Assembly (NCBI RefSeq): GCF_002272015.1
Contig: NZ_NPBY01000046.1
Coordinates: forward strand, 97,216-161,215
Direction: 5' to 3'
DNA: 64,000 nucleotides
Source: Paenibacillus campinasensis
GTDB taxonomy: Bacteria > Bacillota > Bacilli > Paenibacillales > Paenibacillaceae
Translations under genes and position numbers: made by a program
Notes under the pieces: generated by a model
Databases searched by the model: none
Seen by the model: the letters and a program-made list of their open reading frames with translations, nothing else
Told to the model about the DNA's origin: nothing
Part shown: one piece after another, positions 42,690 through 51,296 of the stretch
Position numbering within the stretch: position 1 is the stretch's first letter
Layout of the letters: every line of letters begins with the position of its first letter

Positions 42690-43064
42690 ATACATCGTTA
42701 GCCAAAGGCCTATAGATCGTAACCATACATAAGGCTGCCGTAAGTAACATTAAGCGGCAGCCTTGCTGTGTTCAAAACCGCAAACAGCCGTTGTTTTTTT
42801 GTTAGCTGACCACATCATCTCGTATTATCAATGGAACGCCCTTCTCCAATTACCTTCCGCAGCCACATGCATAATTGGGTTCATATGTATTTCCCGAATC
42901 TCATCATCATGCAAATACATCGATTCACCGTGTCGTATCATGCGTACAAATAAATAATGAATATGAAGGCAAATGCTGTTTACAAACCAACTACTTAGTG
43001 ATACTATGTAGTGGTAATAAGTAATACTGAATACCAGTCATACAGAATAGAAGAGGTGATTGTA
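42690..43064. other. intergenic stretch between the hydrolase fusion and the PadR operon
   Basis: It contains a perfect 10-bp hairpin (AAGGCTGCCG at 42731-42740, CGGCAGCCTT at 42755-42764) with a poor T tail. It also contains a leftward frame at 42828-42941 (37 codons, MIRHGESMYLHDDEIREIHM at its start). That frame has no ribosome binding site and may be a remnant, and the PadR promoter follows it. Confidence 0.4.
42979..43012 (+). promoter_or_regulatory. promoter and operator of the PadR operon
   Basis: TTTACA (42979-42984) and TACTAT (43002-43007) with a 17-base spacer. A dyad, ACTACTTAGT...ACTATGTAGT (42990-43012), overlaps the -10, as expected for an autoregulating PadR repressor. Confidence 0.6.
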
Positions 43065-43391
43065 CTGGAGAACCTAACCGAAATGCTTAAGGGTGTGCTT
43101 GAGGGCTGTGTCCTTGAAATTATAAACCGCGGAGAAACTTACGGCTACGAAATCACACGGCGGTTGAATGCCCTTGGCTTTACAGATGTTGTGGAAGGAA
43201 CCGTCTACACCATTTTGGTGCGGCTGGAGAAGAACAACCTTGTGGACACCGAGAAGAAGCCATCCGATATGGGTCCACCGCGCAAGTTTTTCGTGCTCAA
43301 TGATGCGGGGCGCGAGGAGCTGCGAAAGTTCTGGGAAAAATGGGCGTTCTTATCATCAAAAATGAATGAGTTAAAGGAGAGAGAGCGATGA
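43065..43391 (+). CDS. PadR family transcriptional regulator (apparent CTG start)
   Basis: The 108-residue PadR winged helix (LEIINRGETYGYEITRRLNA, then EGTVYTILVRLEKNNLV and DMGPPRKFFVLNDAGRE) has a short C-terminal helix. Homologues I remember begin with Met-Glu-Asn-Leu-Thr-Glu, and here that position is CTG 43065 with AGAGGTGA 5 bases upstream. The first downstream ATG (43083) has only a distant GGAG, and a GTG at 43056-43058 lies inside the binding site. The gene overlaps the next by 4 bases. It probably represses this exporter operon. Confidence 0.85.
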   Translation: MENLTEMLKGVLEGCVLEIINRGETYGYEITRRLNALGFTDVVEGTVYTILVRLEKNNLVDTEKKPSDMGPPRKFFVLNDAGREELRKFWEKWAFLSSKMNELKERER

Positions 43392-43735
43392 ACTTCTGGG
43401 AGATGATCACGGGCAGTGACATGACAAAAGAAATGAAATCCTTTGAATTACGGGTCAAAGAGCTGCCAGCCGACTATCAAGCCGCATGGGAAGAAATCAA
43501 CGTCAATCTTTGGCCACACTCCAATTTCACGGGTCGTAACCTCATGCCTATTCTTGACGGCGTGCTTGGCCTGCTCGAGGAAACAGCAGCCGAAGGTCAG
43601 CGCGTCCAGGAGGTTCTCGGGGTCGATATTAAAGGCTTCTGTTCAGCGCTGGTTGGTGAAGAAGGGGCGGCGTCCTACCGTGACAAGTGGCGCAAGCAGC
43701 TCAACGATAATGTCGCCAAGAAATTAGGGAAATAG
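43388..43735 (+). CDS. DUF1048 domain protein (first copy)
   Basis: The 115-residue helical protein has the DUF1048 features: an initial FWEMITGSDMTKEMKSFE helix, KELPADYQAAWEEI, and a C-terminal DIKGFCSALVGEE helix with a basic tail. The reading overlaps the PadR stop (ATGA) with AAGGAGAGAGAG upstream. Function is unknown. DUF1048 genes recur in pairs between padR and a two-gene ABC exporter in Bacillota, and the same order is seen here. Confidence 0.87.
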   Translation: MNFWEMITGSDMTKEMKSFELRVKELPADYQAAWEEINVNLWPHSNFTGRNLMPILDGVLGLLEETAAEGQRVQEVLGVDIKGFCSALVGEEGAASYRDKWRKQLNDNVAKKLGK

Positions 43736-43747
43736 GAGGAGGAAACC

Positions 43748-44098
43748 ATGAGAATACGAGAGATGATTGAAGGCAGAAAAGAATGGCGAGCACATGTGGC
43801 TCGTGTCAAAGCGCTCCCGCGGGATTATCAGATTGTGTATAAAGAGATTCAGAAGTATCTGTTTAAGGTCGGGCCTGTGCAGTTAACCGAAGGGACGGAG
43901 CTGCTCTCGGGGATCGTCGATCTTTTTGAAGAAGGAGCGGCTATGGGGAAAGACGTGCTTGAAGTGACAGGCCGTGATGTCGCGGCGTTCTGCGACGACC
44001 TCATCAAGGATTCCAAAACCTACGCTGATCTCTATCAGGAATCTGTTAATCAGGAAGTTCATAAAGCCATACAAAAGGTGTCGAAAAAAACAAAGTAG
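43748..44098 (+). CDS. DUF1048 domain protein (second copy)
   Basis: This 116-residue paralogue of the preceding protein shares the layout (REMIEGRKEWRAHVARVKAL, LPRDYQIVYKEI, DVAAFCDDLIKDSKTY) with low identity. AGGAGGAAACC precedes the ATG. Two unequal copies in tandem suggest a heteromer or division of labour. They lie 12 bases apart in the operon. Confidence 0.87.
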   Translation: MRIREMIEGRKEWRAHVARVKALPRDYQIVYKEIQKYLFKVGPVQLTEGTELLSGIVDLFEEGAAMGKDVLEVTGRDVAAFCDDLIKDSKTYADLYQESVNQEVHKAIQKVSKKTK

Positions 44099-44111
44099 AG
44101 GGGCTGCCGGC

Positions 44112-44870
44112 ATGGAAAAAGCGATTGAAGTGAAAGGACTGCGGAAATCTTTCAAAGATGTTGAAGTCCTAAAAGGCGTAGATTTTGAAGTGACGCGAGG
44201 TGAGATTTTCGCACTGCTTGGCTCCAACGGGGCCGGCAAGTCGACGATCGTCAAAATTCTCTGTACGCTGCTTAAACCGGACGGAGGCACTGCGGTTGTC
44301 AATGGAAATGATGTGGCGTCACGTCCTGGCCATGTGCGCCAGTCCATCAGTCTAACCGGCCAGTTTGCTGCCGTAGACGAGATTCTGACCGGACGGGAAA
44401 ATCTCATCATGATCGCGAAGCTGCGGCATCTTAAGAATCCGCATCAGGTGGCAGATGATATGCTTAAGCGCTTCGGACTGACAGAAGCCGCTCATCGCAA
44501 GCCGTCTACGTATTCAGGAGGGATGCGCCGCAAACTGGATATCGCCTTGAGCCTTGTGGGGAATCCGCAGATCATCTTCCTCGACGAACCGACGACCGGA
44601 CTCGATCCTGAAGCACGAATCGAGGTGTGGAAGATTGTCAAGGCGCTTGCCGACAATGGCACAACAATCCTCATGACGACGCAGTATTTGGAAGAAGCCG
44701 AGCAGCTTGCCGACCGAATTGCCATTCTTCATGAAGGCAGGATTATTGCGAATGGCACACTCGCCGAGCTGAAAACGCTGCTTCCACAAGCGAAGGTGGA
44801 ATATGTTGAGAAACAGCCGACTTTAGAGGAGATCTTCCTCGCCATCGTCGGCAATAAGGAGGCGATCTAA
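44112..44870 (+). CDS. ABC exporter ATP-binding protein (DrrA/multidrug type)
   Basis: The 252-residue ATPase has Walker A LGSNGAGKST (about 36-45), signature YSGGMRRKLD, Walker B IIFLDEPTTGLD and a switch His replaced in the usual DrrA fashion (MTTQYLEEAEQL). It is of the drug- or lipid-export group. GAGGGGC precedes the ATG. The stop codon is adjacent to the next start, so it is coupled to the permease gene. Confidence 0.92.
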   Translation: MEKAIEVKGLRKSFKDVEVLKGVDFEVTRGEIFALLGSNGAGKSTIVKILCTLLKPDGGTAVVNGNDVASRPGHVRQSISLTGQFAAVDEILTGRENLIMIAKLRHLKNPHQVADDMLKRFGLTEAAHRKPSTYSGGMRRKLDIALSLVGNPQIIFLDEPTTGLDPEARIEVWKIVKALADNGTTILMTTQYLEEAEQLADRIAILHEGRIIANGTLAELKTLLPQAKVEYVEKQPTLEEIFLAIVGNKEAI

Positions 44871-45644
44871 ATGGAAACGGCAAAGAACCGCTCCTTCAGT
44901 GATATGGGCGTGATGCTCGGACGTTCCATCCGCCATGTTTTTCGCAGCATGGACACCATCATCACGGTATGCATCACTCCAATTGCGATGATGCTGCTGT
45001 TCGTCTACGTGTTTGGTGGCGCAATTGACACAGGCACGGATAACTATGTGAATTATTTACTGCCTGGCATTCTGCTGATTGCAATCGCCAGCGGGATCTC
45101 CTATACAGCTTATCGTCTGTTTCTAGATAAGCAACGGGGGATTATTGAGCGGTTCCATACCATGCCGATCGCGCGCTCCGCCGTGCTTTGGGGTCATGTG
45201 CTGACATCTCTGGTATCCAACGCCTTATCCGTGTTCATTATTATTCTCGTAGCACTCCTTATGGGCTTTCGCTCATCGGCGGGGATACTGTCTTGGTTAG
45301 CCGTAGCCGGTATACTCATGCTGTTCACGCTCGCTTTGACTTGGATCGCGGCTATTGCCGGATTGTCCGCAAAATCGGTAGAAGGTGCAAGCGCATTTTC
45401 CTATCCCCTTATTTTCCTGCCATTCATCAGTTCGGCGTTTGTGCCTACGGAATCGATGCCGCTCGTGGTGCGTGTCTTTGCGGAAAACCAGCCAGTAACC
45501 CCCATTGTAAGTGCGATACGCGCTCTGCTTGCCAGCCAACCCGTCAGCAATAACATTTGGATTGCGCTCGCTTGGTGCCTGGGTATTCTTATTGTTGCGT
45601 ATATTTTCGCCATTAGGGCTTATAAACGAACATCATCCGCTTAA
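44871..45644 (+). CDS. ABC-2 type exporter permease
   Basis: The 257-residue membrane subunit has six helices and an ABC-2 signature near the end (LIFLPFISSAFVPTESMP, then FAENQPVTPIVSAIRALL), matching DrrB/YadH-like permeases. It starts directly at the ATPase stop, with AAGGAGGCGATC upstream. It completes the PadR-DUF1048-DUF1048-ATPase-permease operon. A weak GCAGGG/CCCTGC hairpin lies at 45727-45746. Confidence 0.9.
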   Translation: METAKNRSFSDMGVMLGRSIRHVFRSMDTIITVCITPIAMMLLFVYVFGGAIDTGTDNYVNYLLPGILLIAIASGISYTAYRLFLDKQRGIIERFHTMPIARSAVLWGHVLTSLVSNALSVFIIILVALLMGFRSSAGILSWLAVAGILMLFTLALTWIAAIAGLSAKSVEGASAFSYPLIFLPFISSAFVPTESMPLVVRVFAENQPVTPIVSAIRALLASQPVSNNIWIALAWCLGILIVAYIFAIRAYKRTSSA

Positions 45645-45825
45645 GGTTTGTCCCGGAGTGATCGGTAAGATTGGTAATCAACCTATTGGCGGCTTTGGCT
45701 TTACTCCCTCCACAACCTTTAGGAATGCAGGGCATTCATTCCCTGCTTCTTGGTTGTGGTGTTTTTTATTACGAAATGAACTTTTAGAACCTCTGACATC
45801 TCTTATCTATGAAAGGAGGGGGATC

Positions 45826-46404
45826 ATGAAAGTCAGCCGTCTTGTCAAGCAAGCCCAAAAAGGAAACAAGGAAGCTTTATTACAGCTCATTCTGGCTGAT
45901 CAGGATGCATATTACCGTCTTGCATACTCCTATATGGGAAACGAGCATGATGCGATGGATGCCTTGGAAGATATGATTGTCACGATCTATGAAAAGATCG
46001 ATCAATTGCATCATGGCGAAGCCTTCTACAGTTGGAGCAAAACCATTCTGGTCAACCGGTGCAAAACGCTACTGCGCAATAGAACGCGGTACCTGCCTAT
46101 GCAAGGAGAAGAGGAAGCATCGCTTGCGGGAATGACGGACGATAATCCATTTCGCTATTCCGAGTCTGCCATGAACATGCAGGAATTGTTATCCCATCTG
46201 AATGCTAAGCAGCGGGAAGTGATCGAGCTCCGTTATATTCACGATCTGTCCTATCAGACGATCGCAGACATGACCGGTGCACCGCTTGGCACCATCAAAT
46301 CAAGAATGACACAAGGGCTGAAGAAGCTCAAAGACTTGATTGGAGGTGATCGTTATGAGAACGATCGAGAAGAAATTACAAGCACACAAGCAGAGCTTTC
46401 TTAG
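45826..46404 (+). CDS. ECF-type RNA polymerase sigma factor
   Basis: The 192-residue sigma-70 family protein has region 2 (about 10-75; AYSYMGNEHDAMDALEDMIV) and region 4 (about 125-180; LSHLNAKQREVIELRYIHDL and SYQTIADMTGAPLGTIKSRM). Helix 2 and 4 are complete. AAAGGAGGGGG precedes the ATG. The gene overlaps the next by 50 bases, the usual arrangement with an anti-sigma partner. A TGAACTTTT tract at 45777 resembles an ECF -35 element, suggesting autoregulation. Confidence 0.9.
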   Translation: MKVSRLVKQAQKGNKEALLQLILADQDAYYRLAYSYMGNEHDAMDALEDMIVTIYEKIDQLHHGEAFYSWSKTILVNRCKTLLRNRTRYLPMQGEEEASLAGMTDDNPFRYSESAMNMQELLSHLNAKQREVIELRYIHDLSYQTIADMTGAPLGTIKSRMTQGLKKLKDLIGGDRYENDREEITSTQAELS

Positions 46405-47671
46405 TGTACAAGCCCCGCCAGAGCTTGAGGGCAGACTTCGGCATGCACTTGAGAATGTGCCGGTCAAACGGAGAAGAAGCAAAGCGCTGCCATGGGTTGC
46501 ATCGGCAGCCGCAGCACTTATGCTGATTGCCTGCATATACCAGTATCCGGCCTTTGCTTATTACGGCGCGAAGCTGCTGGATCGAAACGCATTGACTTCG
46601 CTCAGCTTCTCAGAAGTGGAAGAACACGGGTATGGCCAGTCAGTGAATAAAAGTAAAACGTTTGATGACGGTACTGCCATTACCGTGAATGGAGTGATTG
46701 CGGATGATAATGCATTCATTATGTATTACTCCATTGATTTGCCTCAAGGCACCGTATTCGATCCCGATGATCGTTCATTTCGCTACAACGTGGATGCACT
46801 GCAAGGCTTTCTGACGGATTCCGATCCGAAAGAAGGGTCAGGCACCTTTAGCCCTGACGGATCGCAGTATAAGGGAATATATAAATTCGAGCCGGTTAGT
46901 CCATTCTCCAGAACATTAACAGCAACATTCAGCAGGTGGGAGGATTCGGGGAAACGGATAACCTATCCCATCTCCTTCCAATTTGAAGCGAATAAAGCGA
47001 TGAAGAGCATTATTAAACAAAAACTGTCCATTTCGGTTCCAGTTGATCTGGGAACCGTTCATTTCGACTTCATAACGGCGTCGCCATCTTCAACGATCGT
47101 AAGAGGCTATTATGACCTGGAAATAGACGGCCATCCTAGGTTTACAGGCAAAACCAAGCTATTCGTCAATGGGACCGAAGTCAAGTCTTGGGGAATGAGG
47201 TCGATTCGTCACGCTGAAACAGAACTTCCAGGGTTTGAACTGGATTATGATGTGCTTCCAACCGATCAATTGGAGTCCCTTGAGCTTGTACTCACAAACT
47301 TCCAAGGTTATCAGCAAGTAGAGAAACCCATTTCGCTTGCTTCACCATCCGATCAGTCCATTCGTATAGGTGACGAAAAATTATGGATACGAAGCGTGAC
47401 CGAGACCGATGGAGGCTATGACATCGTCATTGCCAGCAAACAATTTACAATCCTGGATAAGGACCAATTATCCATACAAGCCGGGGGGAGCATTGTGCCC
47501 GTATCGTCGATTTCCAATTCACGGCCCTGGGATCTGAACAATGGCAACATCCTATGGGAGCAGACCTATTCATTTAACACTACAGACAAGCCAGAGCAAT
47601 TGCTGTTGCCTGGATTCTACTATATAAAAACTTATGACCATAAAGTATCCATCCCGGTCCATATCAAGTAA
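46355..47671 (+). CDS. membrane anti-sigma factor-like protein with DUF4179
   Basis: The 438-residue protein has a cytosolic N-terminus of about 45 residues with KRRRS before one membrane helix (about 47-66). A large extracellular region is DUF4179-like (FDDGTAITVNGVIADDNAFI, then FRYNVDALQGF) with a C-terminal Ig-like part. It would sequester the ECF sigma factor until an envelope signal arrives. GGAGGTGATCGTT precedes the ATG. The zinc-finger type CHCC motif seen in many anti-sigma factors is absent. Confidence 0.82.
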   Translation: MRTIEKKLQAHKQSFLSVQAPPELEGRLRHALENVPVKRRRSKALPWVASAAAALMLIACIYQYPAFAYYGAKLLDRNALTSLSFSEVEEHGYGQSVNKSKTFDDGTAITVNGVIADDNAFIMYYSIDLPQGTVFDPDDRSFRYNVDALQGFLTDSDPKEGSGTFSPDGSQYKGIYKFEPVSPFSRTLTATFSRWEDSGKRITYPISFQFEANKAMKSIIKQKLSISVPVDLGTVHFDFITASPSSTIVRGYYDLEIDGHPRFTGKTKLFVNGTEVKSWGMRSIRHAETELPGFELDYDVLPTDQLESLELVLTNFQGYQQVEKPISLASPSDQSIRIGDEKLWIRSVTETDGGYDIVIASKQFTILDKDQLSIQAGGSIVPVSSISNSRPWDLNNGNILWEQTYSFNTTDKPEQLLLPGFYYIKTYDHKVSIPVHIK

Positions 47672-47701
47672 ACTTACGGTGTATAGAGGGAGGGAGGCAT
47701 T

Positions 47702-48505
47702 ATGATGATTTTAAAAGCAGGATATGGTTTGGATCCGAGTGGATGTATTATAAGCGATGTCAGCATAAACAAAATAGACAGCAAGTATCAACATTGCATC
47801 GAAGAAGCTGTCGAGCGTCTCAAAAGTGTGTTCCAGGAGCAATTGCACAGTGTTTATGTATACGGCAGCGTAGCCAGAGGTGAAGCGGTTGAAGTTCAAT
47901 CCGATTTAGATCTCATCGCTATGTTTTATGGCAAGCAGGATTCGATGAAATTGGCAGAACTAAAGCAACTGTCCGGAGACCTGTCCGAGCCGTATCGTTA
48001 TCTTGTACGTGATGTAGGCATCGCTGCTGCATTTTACGATTATACAATGGATCCATCAAATTATTACGAGAATGCATTCCTTAGAGAACTCTGTGTTTGT
48101 GTGTACGGGGAGGATATAGGCAGACATTTTGGTCCGTATAAACTTACATCCGAGATTGCCATTTCCTTCAATGGCGATATTGGTCAATCCCTCGCGCGGA
48201 CACTTACTAGGGTAGAAACGGCTTCTGTTGAAGAGCTCCAATCCATTACACAGGGCTTCGCTCGTAAACTGATTCGAACCTATTATTCCATGGTGATGGC
48301 GCGGTCTCAGATTTGGACGACAAGACTTCTGGAGCAATGTGAAGTATTTTTGCAGCACTTTCCGGACAAAGAACCGATCATTCGTACTCTGTTAAGTTGG
48401 ATCGATGAACCGCCGGCAAGTCGTGAGGCTGTCGTTGAGCTGTTTAAGAACGAAGGGGAGTGGGCGAGGGTGAATTTTGAACGTGAAGCGAGTAAGGTCA
48501 ATTGA
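47702..48505 (+). CDS. nucleotidyltransferase-fold protein (aminoglycoside adenylyltransferase-like)
   Basis: The 267-residue protein has an N-terminal polymerase-beta-type nucleotidyltransferase core: GSVARGE (Gly55-Ser56) then SDLDL with metal-binding Asp68 and Asp70. A helical C-terminal half follows. This resembles stand-alone nucleotidyltransferases and ANT-type resistance enzymes. The third acidic residue is not obvious. GGGAGG is upstream. It follows the anti-sigma gene by 30 bases and could be in the same unit. The substrate is unknown; I would not call it a resistance gene. Confidence 0.75.
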   Translation: MMILKAGYGLDPSGCIISDVSINKIDSKYQHCIEEAVERLKSVFQEQLHSVYVYGSVARGEAVEVQSDLDLIAMFYGKQDSMKLAELKQLSGDLSEPYRYLVRDVGIAAAFYDYTMDPSNYYENAFLRELCVCVYGEDIGRHFGPYKLTSEIAISFNGDIGQSLARTLTRVETASVEELQSITQGFARKLIRTYYSMVMARSQIWTTRLLEQCEVFLQHFPDKEPIIRTLLSWIDEPPASREAVVELFKNEGEWARVNFEREASKVN

Positions 48506-48530
48506 ATAAATGAGAAGCTGTCTTTTGCTC

Positions 48531-48566
48531 AAAAACCCTCCATGCCCCTATTAGAGGGCAGGAGGG
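48531..48566 (-). terminator. intrinsic terminator of the leftward ABC-2 exporter operon
   Basis: CCCTCC-TGCCC and GGGCA-GGAGGG arms (48536-48566) form a stem of about 11 bp with one bulge. On the minus strand TTTTT follows. Confidence 0.75.
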
Positions 48567-48607
48567 GGAGAGTAATCATATACTCGCTTGAGGAAGAGAA
48601 GCTTATT

Positions 48608-49441
48608 TTACTTATCCACTCGCCAATCTACCTTTTTCAAAATCAATATGATGGAAATCAGTGAGAACAGCAATAGTGCAAATGTGTTCCAGGCGACAGA
48701 GCCGGACCAGCCCGAAATCAGCACCTCCCGCATGGCTGCGGCGGCATAAGTGGTCGGAAAGATATAAGCGGACCACTGCAGGATCGCGGGCAATTGATCC
48801 ATATCTACCATGACTGGCGTCAGAAACGAGATGAACATCATCAACGCCTGGACCAGCATATTCGTCAATTGGTGGTTAGGCGACCAGAAGCCGATCAGGA
48901 CGCCCGCACCGACAACGCTAAAGACGGTGAGCAGCAGTACAGGGACAAGCCCCCAGCTGTAATGGAATTGAATGCCGTAAGCAAGCTGACCGATCATCGC
49001 CAGGATAATAAAAGACGGCACGCTCATGATCAAACCGCGCAGCAGGTTGGCGAAGATGAAGTTAACTTTGGCAATCGGCAGGGACGAATAATAGGTGAAG
49101 TGGCCTTGATGCTTCTGCCAAGATATCTCCTGAGCCATCGAATTGAGTCCCATGACGATAAGGCCGAAGAGCATGTTCCCTGTAATAATGCGTGTCATGA
49201 CGGCCGGCGTTGGATCGACGGTGAAAAATTTGAGAAATAGCAGGGTGGTTAGTGGAAACATGCATGCCATGATGAATATCCAAACCCATGCCTCGCGGAT
49301 GATCGTAAATTGAATGCGGGCCAGAATCAGCCATTCGGTTATTCTGCGTTGGATTAAACTTTGCTGCTCGTGCCCTTGGAGAATAACAGCCTCCTGCAGC
49401 TGCGTATTCTGGCTTTGTATGGAGGGTTTCAGCTGTTCCAT
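48608..49441 (-). CDS. ABC-2 type exporter permease
   Basis: The 277-residue membrane protein has a long cytosolic N-terminus (about 45 residues), six helices and the segment MMFISFLTPVMVDMDQLPAI typical of ABC-2 permeases. ATG 49441 is used because GGAGGTGG lies upstream and the previous gene's stop is at 49443. The earlier in-frame ATG at 49507 overlaps the ATPase gene. Partner of the ATPase encoded upstream; the substrate is unknown. Confidence 0.88.
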   Translation of the reverse strand: MEQLKPSIQSQNTQLQEAVILQGHEQQSLIQRRITEWLILARIQFTIIREAWVWIFIMACMFPLTTLLFLKFFTVDPTPAVMTRIITGNMLFGLIVMGLNSMAQEISWQKHQGHFTYYSSLPIAKVNFIFANLLRGLIMSVPSFIILAMIGQLAYGIQFHYSWGLVPVLLLTVFSVVGAGVLIGFWSPNHQLTNMLVQALMMFISFLTPVMVDMDQLPAILQWSAYIFPTTYAAAAMREVLISGWSGSVAWNTFALLLFSLISIILILKKVDWRVDK

Positions 49442-49442
49442 G

Positions 49443-50396
49443 TTAGACCACCTCCGCTTGATCTGGCTTATGCTGTTCGTCATCGATATGAAAATAGACA
49501 TCTTCAAGATTCGGCGGTACCAAAGAATATTCCTGAATCGGTAGATGATGCTTGCTCAGAAATTCAATCGCATAGCTGGCGTCCTGCTTCTCGATCAGCG
49601 TTCGGATTCGATTTTCACCGATTTGGGTCCACTGTCCCAGGGCGCTTAAGCATTGGCTAACATGCTCGCTTTCGCCCAAGGATGTCGTAATCTCCAGCTT
49701 CATCCGCTGATCGACTCTTTGCTTTAAGACACTCACGTGATCGATGGCGAGCAGCCTGCCGTGATTGACTACAGCTACTTTATCTACAACCTGTTCAGCC
49801 TCCAGCACATTATGTGTCACCAAAATGACCGTTACCCCTTGGCGATTGCGTTCTTGAATCAGATCCCATACAAGCCTTCTCTTTTTCGGGTCCAGCTCAT
49901 TGGTCGGTTCATCCAGGATCATGACAGGGGAGTAGCCGATCAAGCAGGTTCCAATCCCGATTAAACGCTTCTGTCCGCCCGACACATTCTTCAGCAGCTT
50001 GTGACGGAGATCCTGCATGCCAAAGCGCTCCAGCAATTCCTCGGTTTGTTTTCGGGCCGACTCCTTGGTCAGTCCCCGCAGCCTTCCTGTAAAATACAAG
50101 GCTTCCCAGGTTTTCAAACTGGTCAGGGCGTGAGGCTCCTGCGAGTAGTAGGCCACCTCCTGCGCAACTCGTTTGGTTTGTGTCTGTACACTTGCTCCTC
50201 TATAGCGTACCGTACCTGATGAGGGAGCAAGGTGGCCTACCATCTGTTTGATTAGCGTCGATTTCCCAGCTCCATTCGGACCGAGCAGACCGAGAATTTC
50301 CCCTTGCTGAATGTCCAAACTGATGTCCTGATTCGCAACAACTTTTCCTTTTTTGTACGTTTTATTCACATGCTCTAACTGATAGATCATCTCCAT
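49443..50396 (-). CDS. ABC exporter ATP-binding protein
   Basis: The 317-residue ATPase has Walker A LGPNGAGKST, Q-loop, signature VSGGQKRLIG, Walker B VMILDEPTNELD, His switch VTHNVLEAEQV, and a C-terminal extension of about 90 residues (GESEHVSQCLSALGQW...) of the type seen in ABC-2 exporters. AAGGAG precedes the ATG. It is the first gene of a two-gene leftward operon and is divergent from an ECF sigma gene at 50733. Confidence 0.9.
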   Translation of the reverse strand: MEMIYQLEHVNKTYKKGKVVANQDISLDIQQGEILGLLGPNGAGKSTLIKQMVGHLAPSSGTVRYRGASVQTQTKRVAQEVAYYSQEPHALTSLKTWEALYFTGRLRGLTKESARKQTEELLERFGMQDLRHKLLKNVSGGQKRLIGIGTCLIGYSPVMILDEPTNELDPKKRRLVWDLIQERNRQGVTVILVTHNVLEAEQVVDKVAVVNHGRLLAIDHVSVLKQRVDQRMKLEITTSLGESEHVSQCLSALGQWTQIGENRIRTLIEKQDASYAIEFLSKHHLPIQEYSLVPPNLEDVYFHIDDEQHKPDQAEVV

Positions 50397-50732
50397 CGTT
50401 TCTTACTCCTTTCCATTCGTGTGATATGGCTTTGCTGCTGCATGACTGCTTCCGGAGAGTGTATGTATTCTTATTCGTTAATATCAAGATATCGTATGCT
50501 CCACTTCGGAGTGACGGGCGGCAGAACGGTTTTCGTCTCGGTCTCGGGACGGATAAGGTGTTTTCGGACAATAAGAACGCGACTCCGGGGTATCGCCAAG
50601 CGAGAAATTGCGTTCTAAGTTGCTATGTATGCGGTGTTTTTTGAAGTATAGTTATAAAAGTTTATCCATTTACTGAACCTTTTTCCCCGTGAGAGCGAAT
50701 TAAGAGTTGTAACATGTTCAGGAGGGGCCCCC
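50397..50732. other. divergent promoter region between the exporter and the second ECF sigma gene
   Basis: It contains TGAACC at 50674-50679 and CGAATT at 50696-50701 (16-base spacer), a plausible ECF-type promoter for the sigma gene at 50733. This resembles the TGAACTTTT tract upstream of the other sigma gene. The remaining 300 bases hold no element I recognise. Confidence 0.35.
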
Positions 50733-51296
50733 ATGAATGATAAAGAGTTACTTCCATGGCTGGAAAAGGCGACGAACGGCGATGAGTCGGCCTTTGAGCT
50801 TGTCTATCAGGCAACGCACGAGGACGTCTATCGGACGGTTGCTTTTCTGGTCTATAACAAACAGGACATAGAGGATATTGTGAATGAAGTGTACATGCGC
50901 ATGTGGCGGTCTTTTCACAACTACGATCCGAGCCGTCCTTTCCGGTTTTGGCTGCACGGGATCACGGTGCGTCTTGTCCAGGATTGGAAAAGAAAGGCCT
51001 GGCGGAGGATTCGCCTGTTTGAGCGCAATCGTCAGATGACTTGTGAAGAGTTCGTATGGACGGATAAAGCGGTGCTGCAGTCCGAAATGCAGCATGATTT
51101 GTTCAGTCTGGTTCGCCAGTTGTCGTACAAACTGCGTGTCGTTGTCATCCTGCGTTATTATCACGATTATGCGCTGGAGGAAATCGCAGACATGCTGCAG
51201 ATCCCGGTTGGCACCGTGAAATCCAGACATCATCTGGCAATGAAAGAACTCCGGAAACGATTCGAAATGACGGGAGGAGATGCGTATGTCCATTGA
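50733..51296 (+). CDS. ECF-type RNA polymerase sigma factor
   Basis: The 187-residue sigma factor has region 2 (YNKQDIEDIVNEVYMRMWRS) and region 4 (LRYYHDYALEEIADMLQIPV, GTVKSRHHLAM). It is close to the Bacillus SigV/SigW style. AGGAGGGG precedes the ATG. The stop overlaps the following anti-sigma-type gene (start at 51286), indicating coupling. Confidence 0.9.
   Translation: MNDKELLPWLEKATNGDESAFELVYQATHEDVYRTVAFLVYNKQDIEDIVNEVYMRMWRSFHNYDPSRPFRFWLHGITVRLVQDWKRKAWRRIRLFERNRQMTCEEFVWTDKAVLQSEMQHDLFSLVRQLSYKLRVVVILRYYHDYALEEIADMLQIPVGTVKSRHHLAMKELRKRFEMTGGDAYVH

Noticed and set aside
47702..48505. Calling the nucleotidyltransferase a drug resistance gene
   Set aside because: Only the general nucleotidyltransferase core is visible; features specific to aminoglycoside or lincosamide enzymes were not identified.
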